A stretch of 64,000 bases of DNA from Akebia trifoliata (taxonomy: Eukaryota > Streptophyta > Magnoliopsida > Ranunculales > Lardizabalaceae). Below are positions 11,391 through 22,349 of this stretch, one piece after another; within the stretch, counting starts at the first letter, position 1, and every line of letters begins with the position of its first letter. The translations under genes and the position numbers were made by a program. The stretch is taken from NCBI GenBank assembly GCA_017979445.1, contig CM030717.1:20943288-21007287 (forward strand). Direction: 5' to 3'. The notes beneath the pieces were generated by a model, which was not told the origin of the DNA, ran no database searches, and was given only the letters and a program-made list of their open reading frames with translations.

Positions 11391-13020
11391 TGAAAACGCC
11401 CTCGATACGCGGGGTGCACGGATCCGCTTTTGACTTTTGAAGGTTTGGGAGTCGCCACCTAGTTATTACGGTCTAGAAACAGAATTTGACTCTAAAAGGC
11501 AAATAACACTAATCTACGAAAGAAAACATGAGTCCGGGGATCATGTTACGGGGTGGAAAGGTATTAGGCACCAACCCCGCCCGGCAAATGCCGGTCTCTA
11601 CTTTTTCCAAATTGCTGAAAAGACCTAAATAATAAAAAAAAATTTACCTTTACGAACGCAACAGTTTTGTTCCCTCAGATTTGATAGAACAGCTCTTCGT
11701 GCAGCACTCCTCGCTTCGTTCTGTCACCGGATTCACTTCAAATCTCCAAGACAAAGTACCTCCTTCTTATATCTGAATTTTTTTGATTTGTTTATGGATT
11801 TCTAGGTGTTTTTGAAGGGTTTCTAGGTATTTTTTGAGCTAATGTTGGGTATAGATGTTAGGTAAGGAGTTAGGACTTCAAAATTAGGGTTTTGGGGAGG
11901 TTGGGAAGGCTCCTTGACCTACTTTTTCTAGGGTTTTCCCTTGGATACGAAAATAGGATGTAGAGACCCTTATTTATAGATTTTTTTAAGTGCTTTTTAG
12001 TAGGAGTTAGTGTTTAATTAAAATTATTTTAAATAGAGTTAGTGTTTAATTAGAATTATTTTTAAATAGAGTTAGTGTTTAATTATAATTACATTAGATA
12101 ATTTATAGTTTAATTAGAATTCTATTAGATAATTTTAGAGTTTAATTAGGTTTCTTTTAAATAGTTTTAGAGTTTAATTAGAATTCTATTAGGATTTTGA
12201 CTTTGATCTGATTAAATTGATTAGTGTTTTGACTTAAGTCTCACTTGATTGACTAAAATTTAGGGTTTTGACTTAACTTTTACTTAGTTGACTAGATTTT
12301 AGGATTTTGACTTAAGTCTTACTTGATTGACTTGACTTTAGGATTTTGACTTGAGTCTTACTTGATTGACTTGACTTAAAAATTTAATTTTCATTAGGAT
12401 TTCACTTTACATTAATGTTTTAATTAAAATTTTTAGAATTTTTAATTATTAAAATTGTAAAATTATCGGTTTGTCTTCGAATAGGACTTTTAGTGTTTTA
12501 AGTCATTTTTTAATGTTCCTTGATGTTTTAGAATCGATTTTTCGTAAGAAATTCAATTGGAATATTGATTTTTGTTATTTATGAATTTTTTTTTGTGAAA
12601 CGATCGTGAACTTTATGAGGGGCATTTTCTTAATTTTGTCAAATTTTTTGAAAATTGACGAAATGGTTTATTTGATTTCGATTTGTTATTTTATGTATTT
12701 GAAAGGATTTTTCTAAGCGTAATGTAGGCTCTAGGGATGTTTGGAGGTTAGGGGTATTTTGATACATTAGTCATTTTTTAGTGATTTCTATCGTAAAACT
12801 TCTTTTTGTTTGCAAGATAATGATTTCTATATTTTTGGGTTATATTTTCCTAGAGTAGTGTGATTTTTACAGTTTTATTAGTTCGAGATACCTCGTCCGA
12901 ATTTCTGAAACACATCTGGTAACCAAATAGAGCATTCGATTAACCATCCATCATTGGAAACGGTCGAAATCGGGTTGACGAACTGATTAATCAGGCGAAT
13001 GCAAAAATAGGGTGTTTACA
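11391..13020 (-). repeat. T1 3' LTR
   Basis: Read on the minus strand it starts TGTAAACACCCTATTTTTGC at 13020 and ends ...GGGCGTTTTCA at 11391. It matches the T4 and T5 LTRs, including the block GAGACCGGC.TTTGCCGGGCG near 11580-11605. Internal degenerate short repeats occur at about 12000-12190 (TTAGTGTTTAATTA) and 12190-12380 (TTTGACTTAAGTCTTACTTG). Confidence 0.88.
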
Positions 13021-13036
13021 GATGCCCCTTCTTTGG
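13021..13036 (-). other. T1 polypurine tract
   Basis: On the minus strand CCAAAGAAGGGGCATC immediately precedes the LTR start. A purine-rich run at this position primes plus-strand synthesis. T5 has a decayed equivalent, CAAAGAGGGACATC, just before 47124. Confidence 0.7.
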
Positions 13037-13483
13037 TAGAGGGTTGAAGCAAACTAGATAGCAAATCTATTTTGGTAGATAGTGTGATATCCGAATGCCA
13101 AAGCTAGTGACAGTTCATTTTGCAGCCTGATTTAGCAATTCGTCGGGTCATTCGGATCCTTGAGGGTAAAAGTCTCCTCGAACTAAAAGTTGTCAGGTCC
13201 TTGAGCACGAGCTCTTACTGGCAATGTTAGATCCTTGAATTTTAGAAAATTCTCCTTGACTAATGCAAAAGTGCACGTGTGTGCAATGGTGTGATGCTTA
13301 TTGAGTAAAAATGTGTCAGGTCCTAGAGATCTTCTCTCACTGACAATAATGATTCAAAATTTAAATGTGCTTATACAACGAAAGCAATCATGGCAAAGTT
13401 AAATAAAGAGGTACTTGGAGTCATAACATTGTAGGAACTTTGTTAAATTCTATTTGAAATTCTTTTTTAGAGTTCGAAAAAGT

Positions 13484-14105
13484 TGAGTCTCGTTTATCGG
13501 ACTCGAACCTATTGTAGCCACGCTTCTCGGGCTAAGAACTTAAATAATCCTATTAATTCATTCTATGATTCAAAAAAGTTGGAGTCTCATTTCTCGGACT
13601 CGAATTAACTAAGCCACGTTTCTCGGGCTTAGATTTATAGGAACTTAAACAATCCTATATTCTATGATTCAAAAAACTTGGAGTCTCATTTCTCGGACTC
13701 GGACTCGAACTTACTAAACCACGTTTTTCGGACTTAGATTTATAGGAATTTAAACAATTCTATTAATTCACTATATGATTAAAAAAAAGTTGGAGTCTTG
13801 TTTCTCGGACTCGAATTTACTAATCCACGTTTCTTAGGCTGAGATTTATAGGAATTTAAACAATCCTATTAATTCATTCTATGATTCAAAAAAAGTTGGA
13901 GTCTTGTTTTTCGGACTTGAACTCACTAAGTCACGTTTCTCGGGCTCAGATTTATAAGAACTTAAACAATCCTATTAATTCATTCTATGATTCAAAAAAA
14001 GTTGGAGTCTAGTTTCTTGGACTCGAACTTACTAAGTTACGTTTTCTCAGGCTTAAATTTATAGGAACTTAAACAATCCTATTAATTCATTCTATGATTC
14101 AAAAT
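13484..14105 (-). repeat. Tandem array of about 105-bp units in T1
   Basis: Six units begin near 13484, 13582, 13681, 13794, 13899 and 14004. Each contains GAGTCT..TTTCTCGGACTCGAA, CCACGTTTCTCGGGCT and TAAACAATCCTATTAATTCA. Each unit holds a short GAGTC/GACTC inverted pair. The same array, in the opposite orientation, is at 48956-49640 in the T7 fragment. Confidence 0.85.
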
Positions 14106-15476
14106 CGAGCTCAAAGTTTGAAAGATCGGGACTTTATTGGCTTATCATGCATCTAGATTCATAATTATCATTGGACTTCATCAGACTTTTAAGTAAGATT
14201 TTCTTTCTTATCATGTGATTAAGAACAAAATTTTGGAATTAAATAACTTTAAAAAATGCCCTTACTTTCAAGGTTGGCTTTAACTGGAACTTGACTACGA
14301 GACTGATAGAATGGATTACGTTTGAAAAATATGGACTCTTTTGTATGACATATAGAACAACTAACATTCCCTTAAATTTAAAACTCTTAAGATTATCATA
14401 TGTGCAATAAAGGATTGATCATTTTCTTTCGAATTTCTTTTGAAAAAATGCTTGAGCTGGACTTAAAAAATCTTGATAAATATTACAATAGAAGATCTTT
14501 CTCTTCAAAATGATTGATGATTCTACATCTTCCATTAGCGAACACTTGGACAAATAAATATACTCTTAAAGATCTTACAATGTCCAAGATGACTTCTGAG
14601 TTTCTTCAACTTCAACACTATCTTTATCGAATATGAGCTCTTAGCTGAAAAACAAATGTTGTAACTAGAATAATTTTCTAGTTTAACTTCTGAATTTTTC
14701 TTCTTGATAGGATCTTTCCTTTCCCTTTTGATGCCCTAATTTTTGCCTAGATTGCCTCTTCAGGTTTTCAATCTAGCGGGCTTTGTTCTTCTTTTTCTGA
14801 TGATGTCTTGACTTTTGCCTACCTTTTCAGGTTTTCAACCTAGCAGGCTTTCTTTTTTATGGTTATGCCCTAATTTTTGCCTAAGTCGTCTTTTCGGATT
14901 TTTAACTTAGCGGACTTCACTTTTTTCTCGATGATCTTGAATATTCAACTCGATAGCTTCTTGATTCCCTACACCTTAACCAACTCAATTAACATTCAGG
15001 AGGACTTAATAGATGGGCTTAGGACATGGTTTAGAAAGAAAGGATAAAAGGCTCGACTTCCCATAATGCCCCTAGTTTAATATTCTTTTTTTCATCATTC
15101 TTTTCTGTAAATTTTTTTGACTCTTTTTTTCTAATGCCCCTAGTTTGACATTCTTTTCTTTTCTGTCAATTTTTTTAATGCCCCTAGTTTGGCATTCTTT
15201 TCTTTTGAATCTTTCAAAAGGGCATTTTCCTTTTAGATGACATTTTTCTTAAGAGAATACCTTTTTTTGCGTGACGGGGCCTGAAGTAACTTCTCAGGTT
15301 GCTTACGTATCCCAAATATTTCATTTTCTTTTGGGATCAGGTCAAAACATAGTTCATACTAAGATTCCCTCCCAAGGTTGGTCGGTGTGTTTTAGAAAGA
15401 AGAGGCTATTGATTTTTTTTAAAGACTGCGAGGGGTTAAAGAAGGTTATCTTCTTCTTGGTAAGACAAGAAAATGG

Positions 15477-15506
15477 TTTCACCAAAGGAGGCCTCCTTTG
15501 GTGAAA
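15477..15506. repeat. Perfect 30-bp palindrome
   Basis: TTTCACCAAAGGAGG (15477-15491) is followed directly by its exact reverse complement (15492-15506), with no spacer. It lies in the region of the pol deletion of T1. Confidence 0.9.
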
Positions 15507-15619
15507 TGCTAATTGATTTAGTCAAGGTTCTAGGAACTCGATATCTTAATTACTCTGTTGAGTATGGTCTTTTTTTGAGAAGGAGTAATCTTCAATCTTC
15601 TTCTAAGAAAGAGTAATCT

Positions 15620-15978
15620 TTAATCTTCTTCTACGAAATTAAGTATGATTGAGTTCTTTGTATTTAACTGTTCAACTTTTCTAGAATTTCTAGAAAATCT
15701 TTTATTCTGTTGTGAATGAGAATTCTCTCTCTCCCGAGTGAAAAATATGATGGATCCCTTCTTGTGAGTCTTTAGCACCTTTGTGAAGGTTTCAACTACA
15801 TTATTCTTGATCGATAATGTTTGATCTTGAAGTTCACTCTCGACTTTATGCCTTGATCTATTTGGATGCAATCTCTTAATATATCCTCATGAGACCATGA
15901 AGGAACATTGTTAAATTTCTCAAGTAAATTTATTATTCTCTTATATTCCCCTGAAGATAATGTTATACCAATTGACAC
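15620..15978 (-). pseudogene. T1 pol head (start of RT polyprotein)
   Basis: The translation contains a Tat pol segment that normally precedes RT: LSSGEYKRIINLLEKF followed by VPSWSHEDI, equivalent to the family's '..LL.EF.DVFAWSYEDM' block. After about 25 further residues it loses similarity, and RT, RNase H and INT are missing. T6 has the same block at about 60170-60360 with the same downstream scar. The remaining sequence to 15541 is a low-complexity GAAGATT-type run on this strand. Confidence 0.7.
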
Positions 15979-16230
15979 TTCTTGAGTTTACTCTTTAATT
16001 CTAATATATATCAAATTTGATTAGTGAGCTTTAAGTCATTTCTCATGTTAGATTTTATGTTCACATCATTATTGCATACATGATAATCAAAAGTTTCTTT
16101 ATTTATTAGAATAAAAAAAGAACATAGACTGACAAACCTGACTAAAGTCCAAAATTAAAGATGACTAACTGAACTCAAAGACTGACGCAACTAAAGCTAA
16201 AAAAAACTATGAAGACTTAAAAAGACGACA

Positions 16231-17712
16231 TCATCTTGGTTGGAGGGACATAATTCTAGGGTCTATGTCACTTTGGTTATCTTCAATGGATGCCTTGAAC
16301 TTACTTGTTTTTATTATCTCTTCATATTTCGATTCAAGCCTGTCATATGCTGGAGAACCCGTTGCTTCAATAATCTCTATGTTCTTTAGTTCTGGTATTG
16401 CCTTGGGGTAGATATGCTCATCTCGGTATGGTGGGGGTACACTGTTAGGACCAACTGAATAAATGAGGGAAATTGGATCAACCGATTCGAATTTTAATAG
16501 GGATATCAGGTTCAAAGTAGGGGGAGGTTGATTTTGAAAGATAGGTAAAAGATTAATTTTAACATTGGGTGCGGTAGGAATGGGTATGGTGACCTTTCCT
16601 TGTTCAACCAAGTCTTGGATAGCATGACGGAGAGTAATACACTTATCAAGAACATGACCAGGTATCTGATGGAATTCACAGAATTGCCCATTATCTATGT
16701 TTGAAGGAAGAGGATTAGGCAAAGGCTTAGGTTGTAAAGGTCTTAGTAATCCCCTTTTTATCAATTTTTGATAAGTAACACTGAGATACATTCCAAGATT
16801 GGCAAAGTCTCCTAGGCTTGGCATGTGAGGACTAAGTAGTTTGAGGAGATAGTACGAAAGAGGTGTTGGACACTTGTAAGGAATTGACATTAGGTTTGAA
16901 ATGTTTGGATTTTGACTCAGACAAGTTACTAAAAAGTCTCAAAGAGTAAACATCTTCAACTTGATTTACAGCCTCAAGGAGGGATTGAAAAGTGGGAAGG
17001 TACTGAGGCATCAAGTACTTGACATAATTTGGAGTAAGATTCCTGAGGATGATCTTGACTTGTTCCTTCTCTTGATGTTGGTCCCATAATTGAGCGGCTT
17101 AGCTCTCCATCGAACAATGAACTTAGTGAAAGTTTCCCCAGGCTTTTGTTTAATAATTTATAGGTCTCTTCTTGTGAGTTTAATATCAGTGTTCAATGAA
17201 TATCGACTAATAAACTCCTTCATCAATTCATGCCATATTTTTACCCGAGATGAATCCATTGACATTAGCTAGCGTAGGACAGGACCTGTTAGGGTTATTT
17301 GAAAAAGTTACGCCATCTGTTCTTCACTCAAACCATGATATTGCATGATGTCGAAATATACTTTTAAGTGAGTCCTACGGCATCTAATCCTATCAAACTT
17401 CTCCATGTCTGGCATCGTGAACTTCTCTGACAGACAAACCATGAGAAATAACGTCATTGTCCCTAATCCAAGAGTAAGATCATCGGCGTCTTTAATGTTC
17501 TTCAAAGCAGTTTCAACCTGAGTTATTTGATGAATTAAGATAGGGTCGATAGGTAATTCATTATCTTTTTGGTTTTCGACGAGGTCAAACACATCCTGAG
17601 GTTCTTTATCTTTTTCCTTTTCAATCTTTATGGCTTCAATTTCTGTTTGGACAGAAGTGATAATTTTTCTTTAAAAAAATTCCAAAATCTGACGTAGCGT
17701 TGCGTCATCCAT
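16231..17712 (-). pseudogene. T1 gag (Tat-type)
   Basis: The start ATG at 17710-17712 gives MDDATLRQILEFF, then a stop. The next part (17592-17308) has ALKNIKDADDLTLGLG, FTMPDMEKFDRIRC and THLKVYFDIMQYHGLSEEQM, the capsid N-terminal region. The middle is frameshifted (17300-17015). The C-terminal half (16890-16231) has LPSNIDNGQFCEFHQIPGHVLDKCITLRHAIQDL, a Tat zinc-knuckle-like CxxH..H..C region, followed by a Pro-rich tail. It is homologous throughout to the plus-strand gag of T6 (58413-59850). Gag packages the element RNA. At least three frame breaks are present. Confidence 0.85.
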
Positions 17713-17906
17713 TGTACTTATTTCTTTTTGTGGCGAGGGCTGACTACTTGGACTTGACAATGATACTTTGGAGAGACGACTTTTTTCACTGACCCAAAGT
17801 GGTATAGATGGTGGTTTAGAACGTTTAGGAGCAATTATTACCTAATTAGAAGTAAACCAAGGTTAACCGTAGACTTTAAAAGTTTGACTCTTAACCACAT
17901 GATATG
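17713..17906 (-). other. T1 leader end up to inverted junction
   Basis: On the minus strand this matches the T6 leader just upstream of its gag (58230-58412), including GGTAATAATTGCTCCTAA and the stretch before it. Similarity ends at about 17906 within CACATGATATGCC, where plus-strand Tat RT coding begins. Confidence 0.7.
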
Positions 17907-18888
17907 CCTGACTTAGGCATAGATCTCGTAGTTCATAAGCTGCCGATCGCTCCTGGGAGCAAGCAGATCAAACAAAAGTTGAGAAGACTCAAAGTAGAAT
18001 AGACACTTAAAGTCAAAGACGAAGTGATGAAACAGTTCCAACCAGGATTTCTCGCAGTCTCCACGTACCCCTAATGGCTAGCCAATGTCGTTCCGATACC
18101 AAAGAAGGACGGGAAAGTACGAATGTGTGTCGATTATCGGGACTTGAACAAAGTCAGTCCTAAGGATGATTTTTCACTACCACACATCTACACTTTAGTC
18201 AATAGCCCAGCATGGCATGGTATGTTTTCAATCATGGATTTTTTTCTCAGGCTACAATCAGATAAAAATGGCAAAAGAAGACTACGAGAAGACAGCATTC
18301 ATCACATCCTAGTGCACCTTTCATTACAAAGTCATGTCATTCGGGCTCAAGAACGCCGGGGCAACTTATCAACGTGCAATGACGGCCTTATTCCACGATA
18401 TGATCTACAAAAAAATGGAGGTCTATGTGGATGACATGATTGCTAAGTCTAACTTGGAGGAAGATCATTTGATAAACTTGAGAAAGTTATTTGATCGACT
18501 AAGGAAGTACAGTCTAAAGCTAAATTCGACAAAAGACATCTTCAAAGCAACATCAAGCAAATTGTTAGGCTTCATCGTCAGTATAAGAGGCATCGAGATA
18601 GATCAAACAAAGACCAAGTACATTCTCCAGATGAAAGCACCAGTATCAAAAAGGGATGTCCAAGCATTTCTAGGTAGAATATAGTATATCAGCAGATTCA
18701 TTGCGCAACTCACGCCTATCTGCAAACCAGTCTTTAAACTACTGAGAAAAGATGTACCAAAAGCGTGGAACGAGGACTATCAGGAAACCTTCGACAAGAT
18801 AAAGAAATATTTACTCAATCTGCCAGTCTTTGTTCCTCCAACGCCAGGGCCACCCTTACTAATGTATATCTCAATACAATAAACGTCT
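17903..18888 (+). pseudogene. T2: Tat reverse transcriptase fragment
   Basis: Begins inside the pre-RT block with ATGCCTGAC (MPDLGIDLVVHKL). It continues QKLRRLKVE, NVVPIPKKDGKVRMCVDYRDLNKVSPKDDF, then a one-base frameshift near 18255. The palm follows as MSFGLKNAGATYQRAM and EVYVDDMIAKS, with catalytic Asp codons at 18430-18435. The connection reads LLGFIVSIRGIEID and ends near LMYISIQ, at the start of RNase H, where the A3 LTR is inserted. The catalytic Asp pair is intact. No gag or protease precedes it, so this is a dislocated internal piece of a Tat element. Confidence 0.9.
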
Positions 18889-20114
18889 TGATGAGTGTCT
18901 TGAAACACTTTTATTAAATGCACGTTGACATTTATCTTGATTTTTGTCCCTATTTATCCGTGTTACGGTAATAATCATGATAAGCCTCGAAACATCATGT
19001 TACATGTAAATTAGGCTTAATTATACATAAATAAATTTATTTACTAGATAAATCTAATTATGTGTGTTTCTTGTATAGAAAATCATAATTTTGGAATCAA
19101 AATCTTAAGGTAAAAGCATTTGGGACCACTTTAGAATGTCCTAATCTTCTGGAATGCCATAATCCTTAACTCATATTCTCCTATTTTATCTTTTTGTGTA
19201 AAGAAAAATGGAGACTACTTTTAGACTCTTCTACACACATTTTTCTCTATAAATTGAGCCTCAATCTCTAGAGGAAAGTCCTCTCTTAGTTCTCTTATCC
19301 AAGACTCCTTTAATTTAAGGTTCTTAACTTATTCTCTTATTTTTTGTATTTTTATCTTCTAGTTATTTTCTTTTGGCTAAACATTTTGTAAGAAATAGAA
19401 GAAGTTGTAAGTTTCTTAATGAAATGAACAAAAGTTCTTTCATCTCTTATCTTCCCTCTCTTGCAATGACATTAGACTAAGCTCCCCTCCATTGGAGGTG
19501 GAAAAGCCTAGAGCAAGTTCTTGTGTTATTTCTAATTTCATGCTTTTCTTTTATTTAAAATGCTTATTAGTTCTCTTTAAGATTTCTTGCACCTTTTATT
19601 CTTAATATAGATACTTTATGCTTAGATTAGATCAAGATAAAATATGCTTAAACTAGATAATTGGTAGTAGGAAGTTTTCAAAGAATTCTACTTTGTTTAT
19701 ATTCCCTTATTTGATTTCATTTGCAAAACTTTCCGATCTAAGGAGCTAACACCAAGCCTTTACGATTGAGTTATAAAAAGGCTATGGACTAGGAATTGCT
19801 CATCAACATGTTCTAGGTAGATCCACCACCAGTGATGCTTTAATTTCATAAGTTTACTTACTTTTAATTTCATTTACTTTAGTTCATTTTTTAGGGATTT
19901 TACATCTTTTTATAAGTTCAAAAATACAAAGAAAAATAGTTTTAATTCTTTTTAGTTAATTTGAATTTTATCCTCTTAGCTTAACTCTACTCCTCCTTTC
20001 TCTTGGGTTCGATCCCCTACTTGCCTCACAAGTAAGGTAAAAGTAAGATTAATATTAATTCTGGTGAGAAGAACAACGATAGGCTCATCAAAATTTTAGC
20101 GTCGCTGCTAGGAA
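18889..20114 (+). repeat. A3: Athila-type LTR with PBS
   Basis: The LTR occupies 18889-20090 (TGATGAGTGTCTTGAAACAC to CTCATCA), colinear with A1. The decayed tRNA-Asp PBS TAGCGTCGCTGCTAGGAA is at 20097-20114. The leader stops within about ten bases after the PBS, where chromodomain-element sequence begins. It is inserted in the RNase H start of T2. The B-box GGGTTCGATCCCC at 20005-20017 is intact. Confidence 0.86.
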
Positions 20115-20128
20115 AAGGTTGCCTCACA

Positions 20129-21491
20129 GGGTTGTACCGATGCCATTCGCCAACACATTGGGCATGCTAGGTGAATATCCAAGCTACATTCCCGTCTCCA
20201 CAAGCAAGAAAGAGAGAAATTGATTACAGCCCTTCAACTGAAGTAAGGGTTGAAGAAATGAGAGCAACTGTACATTGTTACTCTATGAGTTGAACCTGAA
20301 AAATAGGACCATAGTTCAACACCCACACAAGTTACACAGGTATTGACAGAAATTGATGACGTGATGCCGAATGAACTTCTGAAGACACTATAGCCACGCA
20401 GGTCGATAGATCATCAGAATAAACTGCTACCTGGTACCACGCCTCCTACAGAGGGGCCTTATAAGATGAATACTCCAAGACTGACTGAGTTACACAAACA
20501 ACAGAAGAATTAAGGATCTTTACTACATTTAGTCGATTATCTAGTGTCAAAGAAGATCACCATCAAGAACAAGTATCCTATCCAACAAATTGTCGACTTG
20601 TTTAATAAACTTTGGACTGTCAAGTACTCTTCAAAGTTGGGTTTGAGATCAGATTACTGTCAAGTTCAAGTTGCAGATGAAGCCTCTCAGTTACTTCATC
20701 AGAATGTCAGTAAGAATCGGGATGTGCTCAAAAGTATTATTAACGACAGAGATTCAAGAGTCATAAGGAAGTTATGGGACGAACTATGCAAATTATTTTT
20801 GTTTCAGCTTGACTTTCCAACCAGTGGACATCTTCAATCAGATTGGCCAACAGAGATATTCAATTCCTTGTTGGAGTATTTCAGACATCTTACCAATGCC
20901 AAACTTATGAATTGGGTGAATTTGTTCAATTTCAACCTTCAAAAGAGCTCTTTCTCCAGCAAGAGTCCTTTTGAAATTATCACAGGTCGACAATGTTTAA
21001 CTCCTCACACTATTGTTTTAGACTACAGGAGACAGATTCCAAGGACATACAGGTTTGCTAAACTCTGGTTACCGTACAAGTTACATAGCATTCACCCTGT
21101 CTTCCATACAAGAAGTCTCAAGCCGTACCATGCAGATCCAGGAGATCCCACGCACAGCATTCCAACACATACATCTTCTTATTCAACTATTCAGTCAGAG
21201 CGTGTTGTCGACAAAGTTCTCAAAAGCGTCAAGTCAGCCGTAGTTCAAGCCAACAATAATAGTTGTAGCACGTGGAGTACTTTGTCACATAAAAGAACAT
21301 GCCAAAATGTGAAGTTACCAAGGAGAGTACAGAAAACCTACTACCTTTCAAACAGAAGATTGAAGAGTTTGTCCGGGCAATGCGATGAGAACGTCTGCAG
21401 AATAGGTAGGGGAGACTATGACGGTCATACATTTTGTCAGCTAGAGTTAGGGATAAGCTCACCCCAGAATCACCCGGGAGAACCCATGTAA
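20129..21491 (+). pseudogene. C1: internally deleted chromodomain (Galadriel-like) pol
   Basis: Upstream part (about 20330-20545, broken): the PR-RT linker pattern DVMPNELL..L, RRSIDH, PGTTPPTEGPYKM. RT start: ITIKNKYPIQQIVDLFNKL and SKLGLRSDYCQVQVADEA (20550-20680). RT then jumps at about 20685 into integrase: SIINDRDSRVIRKLWDEL (second catalytic Asp) and TEIFNSLLEYFRHL (catalytic Glu), then KSPFEIITGRQCLTPHT. The palm, RNase H, zinc domain and first integrase Asp are deleted. The C-terminal part has KLHSIHPVFHTRSLKPYH, the classic chromovirus integrase end, leading to a chromodomain in another frame. The fragment stays open for 315 codons across the deletion. Confidence 0.88.
21272..21388 (+). 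pseudogene. C1 chromodomain relic
   Basis: In the frame starting at 21272 the translation reads VEYFVT, stop, KNMPKCEVTKESTENLLPFKQKIEEF. This fits the chromodomain core EY.V.WK..P..E.TWE...L..F...I..F. The stop sits at the conserved Trp of the WK pair, and a second conserved Trp is replaced by Lys. The frame differs from the upstream integrase frame. Chromodomains guide integration to marked chromatin. Confidence 0.72.
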
Positions 21492-22349
21492 TAATATGTA
21501 AGACTCACTATGAAGCCATATTAGTCCCGTACGAGGGCATATCTATTAGCTTAGTGGCATTTTTGTAATAAAGGAGTATGATCGGCCTCAACTTTTGATG
21601 TTTCCTTCTGAAAACCTAGGAAAGACTTAGAGTATTCTTTGTAGGAAGGGTATCTAGTGCTTCCCAATCCCCGGCTTACACCCACGTTGACTGAATCCCT
21701 CGAGCCAAGCTACGTTGAGTCCCGCATGTAATAAGATCATCTATTGCTTATTATTTTTGTAACATGTTATACGTGTAATCTCAATATTATATCAACAAAG
21801 TTGCCTCCGAGCTTTGTGTCGTGTTGTCCCGTTATCTTGTTTGCTTTCTACATTTGTGGTATACGATCATTTTACAAGCTTACTCGTGGATTAGTACCCT
21901 TTGCACCACATGACCTCACTCCAAAAGAACATGGCCATGACACCTAGGGCCCACCTAGTTCTCGAAAGAAGAATATGAAGTAAGTTAGGATCCCAAAATT
22001 CTAAAATGTTATAGTCCATGCTCCAAGCACGGACAGCTTTGTGAGGACTCCATCCATGCTCACAGTATAGATGAATTAACTTTATGCTTATCCATGTTCC
22101 AAATATGGATAGCTTTATGAGGACTACATCCATGCTCAAACCACGAATGAGTCAATTTATTTTTCATCCGTTCTTAAAGCACGGACAAGCCCACTTTATG
22201 CTCATCCATGATCCAAACACGGACCAACACGATTTCTTTTTCTTCAAAACCTGTTACAGATCTGGTTATGCCCTAACATTCAGATTTTCATGATTGTTAC
22301 ATCCTTTTGTCATATTTTGTACAGATTTTTGCTCCTTTTGTTTCCAAGA
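21492..22349. other. Unassigned sequence with short tandem repeats
   Basis: No gene seen. It may include the 3' side of C1, but no LTR could be delimited. At 22015-22230 about three degenerate units of roughly 75 bp share CCATGCTCCAAGCACGGA, AGCTTTGTGAGGACT and ATCCATGCTCA. Confidence 0.55.

Larger units (their letters stand above)
13037..15540 (-). other. T1 3' untranslated internal region
   Basis: No gene is supported. It includes the 105-bp tandem array (13484-14105) and a second decayed array at about 14730-14920 of GCCTAATTTTTGCCTA / TTTCAGGTTTTCAACCTAGCG units. It also has A/T-rich runs of AATGCCCCTAGTTT (15060-15200), and a block at 15271-15330 matching the sequence just downstream of integrase in T4 (39766-39840) and T5 (44930-45010). 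The pol genes are therefore missing but post-integrase sequence is kept. Confidence 0.7.
11391..17906 (-). mobile_element. Tat-type non-autonomous element T1
   Basis: Minus-strand element whose 3' LTR is at the left (11391-13020). It is followed rightwards by a polypurine tract, a 2.5-kb 3' region with tandem repeats, a pol head, gag and a short leader piece. PR, RT, RNase H and integrase are absent between the pol head and the 3' region. The leader ends at about 17906 where a plus-strand RT fragment begins, so the 5' LTR is missing. T6 (58230-60557) has the same gag-to-pol-head-to-scar order. Confidence 0.85.

Noticed and set aside
13484..14105. CRISPR-like regularly spaced repeats
   Set aside because: Whole units are repeated, including the supposed spacers, and the context is a plant retrotransposon.
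5316..20090. One long element with LTRs at 9348 and 18889 as its pair
   Set aside because: Both LTRs are followed by a PBS, their flanks do not match, and the interval holds opposite-strand Tat sequence. Separate insertions explain this better.
20544..21491. 315-codon frame as an intact gene
   Set aside because: It joins RT directly to integrase, lacks the RT active site and the first integrase Asp, and leaves the chromodomain in another frame; it is a deletion remnant.
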